Source: Petaurus breviceps papuanus (Eukaryota; Chordata; Mammalia; Diprotodontia; Petauridae). Taken from it: a stretch of DNA of 64,000 nucleotides. A program made the position numbers and the translations under genes. The stretch covers positions 11,323,890 through 11,387,889 of the forward strand of contig JAMXIF010000058.1 in assembly GCA_028583685.1 (NCBI GenBank). The letters are read 5' to 3'. This document shows positions 1-48,469 of the stretch, piece after piece (position 1 is the first letter of the stretch; each line of letters opens with the position of its first letter). The notes under the pieces are model-generated. The model was not told the DNA's origin, searched no databases, and worked only from the letters and a program-made list of their open reading frames with translations.

Positions 1-37440
<37,440 letters not shown>

Positions 37441-37700
37441 CGGGTCCAAGGGCTGCAGCCGCACTTGCTCAGAACCTCCAGGGAACCACCGTCCAGGGAG
37501 CAAGCACGCCGGGATTGGAAGCGTTCAGCGTGCCGGTTCCGCCATCTTGGCCGCCAGCCGAACCGGAAGTGCCCAGGGGAAAAAGGGGTCCGGGTGAAAG
37601 CGCGGCATCCTGGAGAAAGCAGTTCCTGCAAGGCCTGGGCTGGCTCCTAGGCCACCGCGAGGGGGCGCTGACCTAACCCGGAGCTGGGAACAGTTCCAGC
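37441..37700 (-). promoter_or_regulatory. RBM28: RBM28 promoter and 5' leader, CpG-rich
   Basis: The region is GC and CpG rich and has no TATA box. An ETS/GABP-type ACCGGAAGTG lies at 37562-37571, a YY1-type GCCATCTTGG (AAGATGGC on the gene strand) at 37541-37550, and an ATTGG (inverted CCAAT) at 37514-37518. This mix is common in housekeeping and ribosome-related genes. The CpG-rich zone extends left over exon 1 to about 37150. The transcription start is not known; if it lies upstream of 37545, the YY1 ATG opens a six-codon upstream ORF (MAEPAR) ending at 37525. Confidence 0.7.
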
Positions 37701-38559
37701 CCCAGCCACTCTGGTTTGCTCCAGTGCTTGCGCCCCCTGCTGGATCGGAGCATTTTTGCAACTCAATAACTCTTCTTGGGACCTGCCTCCTCCCTACTAC
37801 CTAAGTAATTGATGACTCCCTGAGCTCTAGCCTCATGTTCCATGGATGCCATGCAGCATCTGATCGATCACCCAGTCCTGCTCAAGTGAAGAACAAGAAA
37901 GGACCCCAAAGTCAATATTCCCTTCCCCAAAAGTGGAAACTGAGGCCCAGAGAGATTGTCTTGTGATTTTGCCAAGGACACAGAGGGAACAAGTGGCAGA
38001 GCATGGGTCCTTTGGAATGGCAAACTACTCCAGTATCCTTGCCAAGAAAATACAATGGACAATAGGGTCCATGCAGTCACAAAGAGTTGGATAGGACTGA
38101 ATAACTGAACAAGCATTAGTAAAAGTCAAGGGGTGGGAAGTGGAGCTGCTCAGGGCACACAGTCTTAGTGACAGTATTTGGAAGAGGCATGTAATAAAGT
38201 GGAAGAGCCCTGACTTTGAAGAAAACTGGGGTTGAAATCCCATCTCTTACATTTAACTGCCTCTGCAAGTCACCCTCCCAGAGCCAAACTAATCAGTAAA
38301 AGAGAGTTGAGCTAAATGGCCCCTAAGGCCCCTTCCAGTTTAAGTCTATGCACACCCTCCTCATCACACATATTTGCAGCTTATCTGGTTATTTATGCGA
38401 CTGAACAAAGCATATATTTGGCTGTTTGGTGGTGTGTATTGATATTTTTTTTTGTTTTTATATCACCTACATCTTGCAATACATCTCTCCCTCAAATGAG
38501 CAACTTTCCAGAAGAATGCTACTGTGAACAACTTTTAAGATTCTGATTACATGGTATAG
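37701..38559. other. intergenic, RBM28 upstream side
   Basis: Contains the reverse MIR-like GTGGAAACTGAGGCCCAGAG at 37880-38000, a MAR1 tail fragment at 38010-38110 (GGCAAACTACTCCAGTATCC) and a forward MIR-like stretch at 38170-38345. No gene seen. Confidence 0.55.
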
Positions 38560-39597
38560 TGAACACTCTGTTTATTCCATAACAAATCAGAGCAAAACAT
38601 TCACAGTAAATCAAGGTACAGCATTCACAATATTACAACTTATCACAGAAAATCAAAATACAGCATTCTCAACAACTTATGGCAGAAAATGGCCACATAG
38701 TTTTCACCAGAGTGGTCACAAAGTTTTGAACAAAGAATAATCATTTAGTAACTCAATCATTCAATCATCATTAAGGAGGTCTGCCTTCAGGGACACAAAG
38801 TACAATAGTCAAAGTTCTCTACTAATGGGGCACACTAAGTTAACTTAATAGTCACTTATTCACTATTCAATCATCAGAAAATACATAAGCCCTCCACTGC
38901 TAGGTCACTAGTAAATTATAGTCTTCTCAGTCAGTACACAGTATCCAAGTAAATTCTTCTTTCAGCTTGACTCGGAGTAGTCTCTCAGATTCCCTGGATC
39001 TCCTTCCATCATCCTAGATCCTACCTAGATTTACCAAACTGTCACTTGGGTTCAAAGGCAGACAGCAACCAGGTCCTTGTCCAGCTCTCCAAGCACTTCC
39101 TGTTCCACGTTGAAACTCACAGCATCCAGTCCACCTTAAATCCCTCAAAGTCTCTGTTCCCAGGAAGTTAAGGCTTAACAAAGCCACAAACAGGTTCATG
39201 CAAAGTACCAGCATCACAGTCATGCTTCCTCAATCTGCAGCAGCTCCAGCTGGCCCTCAGACTCAGGAGAAGTTTCAGCTGGTTCCCAGAATCATCCAGG
39301 TTCTCCAAATAAAAATCATTCTCTCTCCAGCCTAGGGTGGGGACCTTACTTCTTCAGCTGTCCCAGCAGCAGCAGCTTCTTCCTCCACTAGGTTTGCTCC
39401 AAGAAGATCTGACTCTCCCTCTCTGGGGCTTTTCCTTATATACAGTATTGTTCCTCCCTGCTCAGCCCCTTCCTGTTACATCAGCAATAGGAGTTCATAC
39501 CTTCTGTTTCTTTAACAGAGGCTTGATTAATTACTAAGTGCTAAGTACCTCTCAGGTTAGCAATACCAAAGGAACTTTAAATTTCATTACTATTACA
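38560..39597 (-). mobile_element. probable solo LTR of an endogenous retrovirus-like element
   Basis: On the minus strand the block begins TGTAATAGTAATG, has a TATATAAGG box at about 39434-39442 and AATAAA at 38571-38576, the usual LTR order of U3, R and U5 over about 1 kb. No internal coding region lies next to it, so it looks like a solo LTR left by recombination. The family cannot be named by eye and clear target duplications were not found, so the outer edges are approximate. It is a fossil. Confidence 0.55.
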
Positions 39598-39839
39598 CCC
39601 CCTTCCCTATTCCTTATGTCAAAAAAATAAAACAGTTCAGGAAAAATAAATAGTACATCAACTAGGTTGGACATTATATGCAGTATTCCATACTCATAGT
39701 CCCCTACTTCTGTTTAAAAAAAGAAAGAAGATGCATTGAACCAAAGTATTTAAAATATTATAAAAGCAAATCTCTCTTGGCTTCAGTTTCCTCCTCTGTA
39801 AAGTGATGGGGTTGGATTAGATCAGAGGCTCTTTCTTAA

Positions 39840-39925
39840 CCTTTTTTTTTTTGAGGCAATGAGTTAAGTGACTTGTCTAGGGTCACACAGTTAGTGTTGA
39901 AAGCCAGATTCTAATCTTTTTGTCA
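39840..39925 (-). mobile_element. SINE fragment
   Basis: T tract, GAGTTAAGTGACTTGTCTAG, GGTCACACAGTTAGTG: the inverse of the 3' half of the marsupial tRNA-derived SINE or MIR-type repeat. Confidence 0.6.
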
Positions 39926-40288
39926 GGAATCCCTTTAGCAGTCTATAGAAGCCTATGAACTCTTCAAAATAATGTTTTTAAATTAACAAAATAAAATACA
40001 CAGACTCACAAAGGAAAACAATATACTGAAATAGTTATCAAAATACTTTTTAAACAAATAAACTAGCCCCCAAGTTAAGAATCCCAGGATTAGATGATCT
40101 CAGAGGTTCTAACAGTTCTAAATGTAGGATCCTATGACCAAACCTCTATTCAGATACCATTCATTCAGAGAACAGTACATGACCTATGAAACAGCTGTTT
40201 ACACCAATCGACATAATCACAATCAGAATTAGAAGATATAGAAAGAGTCAGATAAAGGAGATGGGGTTAGCCAGAGATTCGAAATCCT

Positions 40289-40338
40289 CAACACACACAC
40301 ATACACACACAAACACACACACACACACACACACACAC
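40289..40338 (+). repeat. (CA)n microsatellite
   Basis: About 25 CA units with interruptions (ATAC, AAAC). Confidence 0.95.
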
Positions 40339-40371
40339 CCTCTATCATTGAATGAATGAAGCATCTATTAT

Positions 40372-40520
40372 TTTTTCTTTTTGGAGGGCAGTTGGGGGTA
40401 AGTGACTTGCCCAAAGTCACATGGCTAGTAAATGTATCAAATGTCTGAGGCCAGATTTGAACTCAGGTCCTCCTGACTCCAGGGCTGGTGTTCTATTCAC
40501 TGCGCCACCTAGCCGCCCCT
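40372..40520 (-). mobile_element. tRNA-derived marsupial SINE
   Basis: Plus strand: GGGGGTAAGTGACTTGCCCA, ACTCAGGTCCTCCTGACTCC, CACTGCGCCACCTAGCCGCC. Complete copy in inverse orientation. Confidence 0.88.
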
Positions 40521-40873
40521 ACTAAGTTCTTCCTATGTCCAAAGGATAGTGTTTAGTGATGAAGGAACAAATAGAATATGCAGTCCCTGTTCTCCAAGAC
40601 CTCACCTTAGGTTACAAATGCAAGTCAGATGGAACAGTCCCATGATCTTCAGGGTGCTGCAGCATCTGTTCTCCAATACCTCTTCTGTAACATCATTTCC
40701 ACTGATAAAATCACATCAAATAATAGGAAATGTAAAAACAAAAGATGTCAGTACAAACAAGCAAAGACTTTGGTTTAGAATCTCATGGCCTTTTTATTTT
40801 TTTGACTCCTGCATAAATTGGATTCAAGTGAGGCAGAGTTGCATGAAGTCATTAACCTCACTCTCTCCTGCAG

Positions 40874-41230
40874 AGTCATCAAAGCTCAGCAGGAGGACAA
40901 AAGGCAAGAGGCCTGGGGTGAAATGGATGACCTTGACTTCTTTGATGCCTGACCAAGCTCTGCAATGCCTGCTTCAGCTGCCTCCATGGCCATTGGAACC
41001 AACTGTTCTCATCTGCCCACTTGCAGTGACACCCCCTCACTCACCCCCCTCCACCTGGTTTAGCCCATCTGCCATGATGGTTTTATTGGGGTGTGGCTGC
41101 TGCATATGTTACAGCTTCTTGAAGCCACAGGTTGGGCAGCAGCCTTGAAAAGGGTTCAGCCACCCTCACGCCAGAGGTGCTAGTCCACCTGAGTACCCCA
41201 GACATCCTAATAAACAAATAGCCAGACAAT
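40874..41230 (+). other. possible terminal exon with poly(A) signal, gene unknown
   Basis: A strong acceptor (TTAACCTCACTCTCTCCTGCAG-like tract ending at 40873) is followed by an open stretch reading VIKAQQEDKRQEAWGEMDDL and DFFDA, then TGA at 40950-40952. A further 256 nt of GC-rich sequence lead to AATAAA at 41209-41214. The acidic C-terminal peptide looks protein-like, and acceptor, stop and poly(A) signal fit a last exon. I do not recognise the protein, and no upstream exon on this strand was found. It could instead be an old retrocopy remnant or chance. Confidence 0.3.
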
Positions 41231-41259
41231 CTGCAGGTGCTGAAACATTTGGTAGTATG

Positions 41260-41490
41260 AAGGCAAGCAGATAGAACACCAGGCCTGGAGTTAGGAACTT
41301 GAGTCTGACCTCTGACACCTTCTAGCCGTGACCAAGTCTCCTAACCTCTGCCTCAGTTTCTTGCAAAGTGGGGATAATAACAGCACCTACCTCGAGGGCT
41401 GTTGTAAGGATCAAGTGAGATGATATTTGTAAAACACTTCATGAATAAGCATTAATATGGCACATACAAGATGCTACATAAAAGCTTAAC
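41260..41490 (+). mobile_element. MIR-type SINE
   Basis: ACACCAGGCCTGGAGTTAGG, CTCCTAACCTCTGCCTCAGT, GGGGATAATAACAGCACCTA and TGAGATGATATTTGTAAAAC follow MIR in order. Confidence 0.75.
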
Positions 41491-41820
41491 TCTTTCCCCA
41501 CCAAGGACTTTGATGGTAAGAACTTTTCTGGGTCTTCAGCAGCGGTGGCTGTAGCCCCTGCAGGAATGGTTGCCAGATTGCATCTCCATAGGGTTGCTTC
41601 CCAGACTGATGCCTGAGCCCACTGGGCTGGAAACAGCTAATCACAAGACTCTTGGTTTCAAGGCCCTGGGCTGTCCCCGTTGGGTCTGAGGACAAAAGCT
41701 GATCAAGGTGGAGGGATGGTGATTTGACTTACCAGGCACAAACTGCCTCCTTTCTCTCCCTCAGGGTGCCTTACTGCTTTTTACTGCTTTAGCTAGTTTG
41801 ACTTGATCACACTGTGTGTG

Positions 41821-41854
<34 letters not shown>

Positions 41855-43080
41855 AATATCTCAATGCATCTCCACAGAGAACTGCTTATCCAGATGATGG
41901 CTCTGAGAGCTGGGCTGGAAGCAGGATTATCTCTGGGGTGTCTTCTTCTCTCAGGGCTCCAAGGCATAACTGCCTTTTGGTTGGTCAACAGTTGTTGTTG
42001 GAGATGAAGGAAAAATGGGCCACGTCTCCACAATGATTTCACTGATCGGTAATGGCTGTGGCAGCTGGGACAGAAGTAGGGCCAATGATTTAAGAGGTAA
42101 TGCTAACCTAAGGCTCTTGGATCCAAGATCTAGACTGTCTCCATCATAGTCTGAGGGAAGACGATGGTCGAAATGGCAGTGGTGGTTTGAGACCTAGAAA
42201 TGAAAACATAAGGTTTCTGAAACCCAGCATGGTGACTTTTGTCTAGTCTCCACTACCTTGAAAGGTCAGAATCAGGCCCTGAACATGGTGATGAGCTGGC
42301 ATATTCTAAGTTCCTATAGCCCTTAGCATAAAGCCACCATTGGCCTGAGTGGCTTGCCTCTTCTTCAAAGGACTTTGCAGTTTTGTCCATCAGAGGGCAG
42401 TAGCCGCCCACAGTACAGCTCTGCAGGCACCCAGAGACTGACACATCACAACCGATTTTTCCCGTATTTCCCGAGTCAAGCTGAGGACAGCCCAACTCTC
42501 CATCTCAACCCTCAGAGTCTCTTGTTAGCCTCACCCCCTTCCCCTGCTGCTTCAGATCTGGCAGGGTGAGAGGCTCTCTCAGGTGGGAATATTCACTCAT
42601 AAATCTCAGGACACATGCAGGGTACTTTTATTAAATAGCAGCAGCGGTGATACCCCTGCCCTACATCAATTCTCACCAGGCTGCCAGGGGAAATAAACAG
42701 TGAGCTACCTTCCCATCCATCACCACAAAGGAGCAGAAAGGGCTGGCAGAGACTTTTCCCAACCATCATCACCTTCCAAAGTCATAAGCCTCTCTGTATT
42801 CCCCTTTGGAAACCTGGGCTGGTTTGACCCACATTCTAAGTCCCAGACAGTTTGGGGCAAAAGAGGCCAGCCTGGGACACAAATCAGACACTCCTCTGGA
42901 AATGCTACTCTGGGCAGGAAGCTGGGGATGTTGGGAGATTGGGAGGCAAAACAAACTGTCTCTGCCTCTTGATGGGGTCAATGAAGTTGAACACTACCTT
43001 GAAGAGAGTTCTTGCTTAGGTGACAGGAAAAAAAAAACACACGGGTGGAAAGATTTGAGGTTCATAGAGCTCAGAAGGGA
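41491..43080. other. intergenic sequence
   Basis: Moderately GC-rich unique-looking sequence with one (TG)n run. The open stretches here have no codon-level or domain support; no gene is called. Confidence 0.5.
41813..41854 (+). repeat. (TG)n microsatellite
   Basis: About 20 TG units with one TT interruption. Confidence 0.95.
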
Positions 43081-43086
43081 TTTCAG

Positions 43087-43245
43087 GGGCAGCTAGGTAG
43101 CACAGTGAATAGACTGGCCCCGGAGTCAGGAGGACCTGAGTTCAAATCCGGCTTCAGACACTTAACACAAAAACTAGCCTTGTGACCTTGGACAAGTCAC
43201 TTAACCCCAATTGCCCTGCCCTCCCCCCACCAAAAAAGCAAAAGA
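43087..43245 (+). mobile_element. tRNA-derived marsupial SINE
   Basis: Starts GGGGCAGCTAGGTAGCACAG and ends with an A-rich tail before a G run. It cuts an older repeat whose parts lie at 43055-43086 and 43255-43345 (GGCCCAGAGAAGTTAATTAG). Confidence 0.88.
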
Positions 43246-43504
43246 AAGGGGGGGGGGCTCAGAGGTCTTTTAGTCTTAATTTTTTTCAGATGAGTAAATT
43301 GAGGCCCAGAGAAGTTAATTAGCTTGTCTAAATCAGTGTAATACTGTGTGGTGCCCCCAACATAAATTGAGATGTCTCTCATCTATCATTGTCTCCATCC
43401 ATCTTCTGTTACCAGGGATTCTTAAACTTTTTTGCATCATGGACCCCTTCTCAGAATGTTTTAAATAAAATACACAAAACAAAATAATGAATTATATTGA
43501 AGTA

Positions 43505-43680
43505 GTTTTTTGGGGGGAGGGTTAGATTTTTGGAGGGGAGAAGGTAGGGTGATTGGGGTTAAATGACTTGCCCAAGGTCACATGGCTAGTTTTGTGTTAA
43601 ATGTCTGAGGCCAGATTTGAACTCAGGCCGTCCTGACTCCAGGGCCAGTGTTCTATTCACTGTGTCACCTAACCGCCCCT
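43505..43680 (-). mobile_element. tRNA-derived marsupial SINE
   Basis: Plus strand: GGGGTTAAATGACTTGCCCA, TTGAACTCAGGCCGTCCTGA, CACTGTGTCACCTAACCGCC. With the copy at 43087-43245 it forms an inverted pair 260 nt apart. It also cuts an older sequence, since TTGAAGTAGTTT stands on both sides (43495-43507, 43680-43691). Confidence 0.88.
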
Positions 43681-43689
43681 TGAAGTAGT

Positions 43690-45764
43690 TTATAAAATGT
43701 ATTTTTTTTTATGCAAGTTAAGAGCTCCTGTCTCTTTGTATGACTAAGGCAGGGATATATGTAATCAAATTTACAGCGAAATTATAAACTCCCTGAAGGA
43801 AAGGGATGTTTTACTCATCTTTGTACTCATCCAGCACCTCTAGAGGATGCTTGATACTTAATAGGTTCTTGACAAATACTGGTCAGTGAATTTGAGTGTA
43901 AGTGAGAAAAGGGCCAGAGGGAGAGAATACCAGGAGTGAAATACTTCCTGTTTAAAAAAAAAAAGAAAAGAAGTGAATGAATGCCCGAATACCTAAGCTC
44001 TGGGGGAGAATGCACTTATCTGTGAAAGACACTGACCAAGATAAGAAGTAGGAAGAGGCCAGAGCGGAGGACTTAGGAGCTGGAAGAGAAGAGGGCGAGT
44101 CAGAGAAGCTTTCTCTTAATTCAAAATCCATTTTCTTAATCAAAAGCAGCTGAAAACAAGCCAGCAGCCCTGCTCTTCCTCTGCTACTATCTGGGTGAGA
44201 AATGCCTGTCATTCAGAGGTTGGCAGCTTTCTGGGTCCTAGGCCAAAGTAAAGATACAGCAGATTGTCTCAGCCGAGCCCCCAGTGATGGAGCGGCCACA
44301 GTCCTCACTCCCCCACCTCCTGCATCCCTATCTGTCCCTATCATCCCTGCCCCCAAGCCCTGCAGCTCAGAGTTCACCCCTTTGCTGACACCTCCCCCTG
44401 AGGGAAACAGGCCAGAGCTCTACACACCCCTCATTCAAGGAAGATCAGAGTTCTGGCTCTTTAATCTCATTCCTCCACTTTAGAGAAATTCTCTTCTCTC
44501 TCTTCTTTCTCCCCTCCCCTTCTTCTTTCCTTCCGTTTCTCAAAGCCTATAGAAAGGAAAACAATTTGAATTATTTTTTTCCAATTTCAAACCCCTATGT
44601 ATGTACGCTGTAAATCATTCCTTGGCCCTATCTAAACATGTAAATGTGTGCGCAGCGTGTCTATGTGTTTCTGCTGGACCTGAGCATGAAGCACTTATTC
44701 AGGATCATTTTGCTAGACTTTGAAATCGTACATGCCTGATTCATAATTCTAATGTCATCAGACCAACCATATTTACAATGCTCTGAAAAAAACAAGCCAA
44801 ACTGTCCTTGTTACTGTATTTCAGGAAAATGCTCCAAAACATCGACCCTCCTAGCAATATAGAAATTACAGTATGCCTGGCAGCTGTAGATTGGTATGCC
44901 TCTGCGTCTCTCAGCCTTATGACTTCTGTCCCATGGGTGAGTGGGAAAGGAAGCTGAGAGAGAGTAATGCTGTCCCTGAGAGACAGGAAGAGAAATGCCC
45001 CCACGATCCCCTAATATATGTGGAGGTAGGAAGGAAGGGAGTCCCCACATTGGTGCTTGTGCTACTGTTGGCATGTAAAGGGTAGAGTGACAGATGTAAG
45101 TCACTTATTTTCATTTTAACACATATGTACTCTGGTTGCCACGTGGCCTAATAGAAAGTTAGGAGGGTTAGTTTGAAGCCCCATGTGTGACTGTGGAGAA
45201 TTTATTCAGCCTTGCTGGGCCTCAGTTTCCTTATATGTAAAATGAGAATAACCATCCCTCACAAGATCATTGTGAAGATCAAATGAGAAAAACACATACA
45301 AAATGATTTGCAGACCTTAAAGTCCCGGGGAAATGCCAGCCGGCATTAGGGAGAAGAGAACAGTCGTGACAAGGGTGAGGTGTAGCAGGACAAATTGGTG
45401 CCTTCAACATATCAGGAGAAATCAAAGAAGGTTTCCTGGATCCCGAGTGGAGAGCTTCATGGGGGCTTCACAAAGGAAGGAGAGTCGTGAATAAGTTTTT
45501 ATCTGTCTCATGGGGGGCGGGGAGAAGAGGAACTGCCAAATCCATGAGTTCACAGAGTAGAGGATTCCTGGTAGCAGGGGGTCCCAGTCCAAACCCATCA
45601 AGCCTCTGGTGATGCCTGGGGATCTAACTATTTCCTATTCTCAGAGTGCTTTTGAGGGTAGACTGTCAGAACCTCCTGGTATTTACAGAATTCCTGTTGG
45701 GTGCAGCCCTATATTGAGAAATGATGCATGTCCCAGGAAGGATGGGCGTCGCCTTCTAGAACTG
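43690..45764. other. intergenic sequence
   Basis: Holds an L2-type end near 43790-43890 and a forward MIR-type SINE at about 45140-45340 (CTGGGCCTCAGTTTCCTTAT). 44200-44480 is pyrimidine and proline-codon rich but shows no gene. Nothing else supported. Confidence 0.45.
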
Positions 45765-46010
45765 CTAGTTTCTGCCCCATCTCTCAGACTGACTGGGATC
45801 AGATCTTTGTCTCCTACAAGAAATTAAGCTCCCAGATTCAGACCCTATGGGGCAATTAAAGTAGATGAACCCCAACCTGTCATCCCCATATAGTTTAGTC
45901 AGGAGGTCCTCAGGAAGGTGTTTCCAGGAACAGCTGGGGCCACCAGAAGCTCCAAACTCAGGAGTCAAGAGGGTCAGGGCCAGGATATAGGATAAAGCCA
46001 ATAACTGCAT
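45765..46010 (-). CDS. unassigned small ORF with signal-peptide-like N-terminus
   Basis: The ORF encodes 81 residues starting MQLLALSYILALTLLTPEFG, a good secretory signal with likely cleavage after GA or GAS, then PSCSWKHLPEDLLTKLYGDD. A possible donor (GATGACAG/GTTGGG) stands after residue 44, so only the first part may be exon. Downstream on the same strand a TTTCTTGTAG acceptor-like site is followed by a frame with SSSRRRRPSFLGH, which would need a different phase. The start has a purine at -3. It lies about 300 nt downstream of the PRRT4 poly(A) signal. I know no mammalian gene of this sequence at this place; chance is the main alternative. Confidence 0.25.
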   Translation of the reverse strand: MQLLALSYILALTLLTPEFGASGGPSCSWKHLPEDLLTKLYGDDRLGFIYFNCPIGSESGSLISCRRQRSDPSQSERWGRN

Positions 46011-46352
46011 TTCTTCTCTCAGCACTTGGTGCTACCACCACCACCCCTGCTCTCAAACCTCTCCCAATTAATCAGATGCATCTCCTCAGAAAATATTTTA
46101 TTGATAAATTAACTCTAAAAGTAGCCACTTTCTTCCCAGCCACTGGATGGGTCAGTAGTGCCATACGTGGAGGAAGAAAGGGCAGGAAAGAGGTGGGACC
46201 CATGTCACACACACAAAAGCTATGGGATCCCTATCGTGGATGTGAAGTGGGGGTAAGAATTGACATAAGGGTTCTCAGAGAACAGCCCACCACCACACTT
46301 ACAAACCTGAGTGGAACCCAGGGTTGTCAGAAGGAATGGAGCACCTTGGAAC

Positions 46353-46358
46353 TTTATT
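46353..46358 (-). other. PRRT4: PRRT4 poly(A) signal
   Basis: AATAAA on the minus strand about 300 nt after the PRRT4 stop. A second AATAAA lies at 46097-46102 and could give a longer 3' UTR. Confidence 0.65.
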
Positions 46359-46655
46359 GCTGGTGAATCCAAGGAGAGTCAGACTCTGCCAGGCTGCGGT
46401 TGTCCATAGGGTAGGCATTAGGCATCAGCGCCCAGGGCTGCAGAGGAGAGCCCATTCTGGCGCCTTCCTCTGGTAGGCCCCATTCATGGTATTGAGCCCC
46501 AACACACTCATCCCCAGGGGAGGGAAGAGACCAGGGGGGAAGGGGTGTTTGAGCCAGGCAGGATTGGGGAAAGGTTACAGTGTACAGGTCATGGGCAGTG
46601 CAGATGCCCGAAGGAACAGAGCAGAAAGAGGACAGCAAAGGAACTGTCCCGCCCC

Positions 46656-48469
46656 TCACAGATCTATGGTTTCACTGCTGACGCTGAGCTCATCAATCTG
46701 TCGGCAAGCATCCAGAAACTGCTCCTGGAGAAGGGCTTCTTCCCTGGCCAGCTCAGATCTTTCTGGAGAATTGCAGGAGGGCAGGGATAGAGCCCTGTAG
46801 CACCCAGGGGCAGGGGGACTGCAGCTACTCCCTGAAGGTCTTGGGGTGCTGCAGATTCCTGCCAAAGAAGATCGAGGGGGCTTCTCTGGGCTGGAGCAGA
46901 GCAACATGGATGAGCTGTCCCTGGAGAGTCCGTACAGAGAGCCTGAGGAGGCGCTGCTACCCACCAGCCAGGCCCCAGGGGAGGGAAGCACAGGGGCTGG
47001 GGAGCGTGCTTCTTGTCCATTGACTCCATTTGTCCCAGTCCCAGAACTCTCCTCACTAGAGGTAGTTCCAGAGAGGCTAGGCCCTGGCAAGGTCTCCCTA
47101 AAGGCAGGACCCTGGAAAAAGCTGGGAGTGACTAGGACCTCACTGCAGAGGGCCTCTGCAATGCTCCGGTGCAAGTCAATGGGGGACGGGGGACAGAAGT
47201 CCACAGTGCAGTCACTGCCAGTGCCTGGGGAAGAAGCTGCTGAGGGAGCCGTGTTGGCAGCACCCCCCTCAATGCCCAGGTGGCCACTGCCTGGGAGGAG
47301 AAGGTCAGGACCTGGCCCAGTCAGGGCACACAGAGGCAACAGCTCAGCCTCACCCTGTTCAATGGCATTTCCTGGGGGTACCTTGTTTTGGGGCCCTGGT
47401 TCCCAACTTGATGGCAGCAGTGGGGCCCCATGACCTGGGGAAAAACGGAACAGCTTGGCCCAGCATCTCTGGGAAAGACGGGGGCTGCAGAGTACCGGGT
47501 AGAGACCCAATAGGGCTAATGGCAGTGCCACACCAACCTCACCTAGGCGCACACCTAGCTGGAAGGCCCACCAGGGCCAGGGCCCTGCCAGGCCCAGCTG
47601 GCCTCCATAGCCCAGAGTGTACAATACCATGTAGCCCTGGAGTCCCCCACTGAGCAGGCCAAAGGCCCCTGCTACTGGGGCTGTACGAGCTGCCCTCTGC
47701 CATGACTGGGGCAGGGCAAAGGGGCCCCGAGTCAGTGGGGTTGGGGTGGGACCCTTGAGACCAGCACCCCCCAGAGGGACCCCTGGCCTCCGTCGGCTCC
47801 TCCGGCAGGAGAGAGCTAGCAAGAGTCCTGAGAAAAGGGATGCCAGGAGAGCAGCAAGGCCGCGGGACGCTAGCAGAAGGGGAAGAAGTGGTCTTGAGAC
47901 AGCTCCAGCCATAGTGGCCCCTGCAGAGAGGCCCAGCACCAGGAGGAGCAGGGTGGCTAGGCCCCCCGGACAGCGGGGTGGGTGGGGGCGGGCCAGCAGC
48001 AGGCAGGCCAGCGCCAGACAGGCAGACAGGCAGGGTAGAGACAAGTCATGCAGGAGCAGACGGACCAGTGCAGGCAACCTCTCTCTGTGCCCATAGGCAT
48101 CGTAGAAGAGCGGGAAGGCCCGAGCAGCTCCAGCGGAGAGCAGAAGTAGATTGAGTAGAGCTAAGCAAGGGGCTCCTGGTGGGCAACGCCAAGGCAGGAG
48201 TGCCAGACTCAGAAGGGCCAACAAGGCCACCAGACCAAAGAGCGCACCCACCCCATAGACATGGGCCTCCCATGCCAGCCCCCACCTGGCTCGGGCAGAG
48301 GCCCAGTCAGCCTCTAGGTTCAGAAAAATCGGGGGCAGGGGAGCCACTGGAGGAGGGCCCTCAGGTTCAGGCAGGTCCACAGTGCCACAAGCTTCTGACC
48401 CACATTCTGGCTGTGCTGATGAGCTCCTCAGGCTGATTGGAGAAGGGTCATTTGGGGTGGGAGTGATAT
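46656..48469 (-). CDS. PRRT4: PRRT4 last coding exon (membrane domain and tail)
   Basis: A TGTCTGTAG acceptor opens the exon in phase 1. It encodes DITPTPNDPSPISLRSS, the juxtamembrane WGLAWEAHVYGVGALFGLVA, all the membrane segments and the Ser-rich cytoplasmic tail to the TGA at 46656-46658. 1814 nt in one exon; very GC rich, which explains the long open frames on the other strand. Confidence 0.95.

Noticed and set aside
40549-41148. 199-codon plus-strand open frame
   Set aside because: It crosses SINE-flanking sequence, lacks any recognisable domain, and is in a different frame from the more protein-like peptide in the candidate terminal exon.
42253-42495. Cys-rich minus-strand ORF (CDVSVSGCLQSCTVGGYC)
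   Set aside because: No signal peptide, no splice support and no known family; likely chance.
46846-48436. Long plus-strand open frames (up to 195 codons)
   Set aside because: They lie opposite the GC-rich PRRT4 coding exon and are shadows of it; no domain or conserved block.
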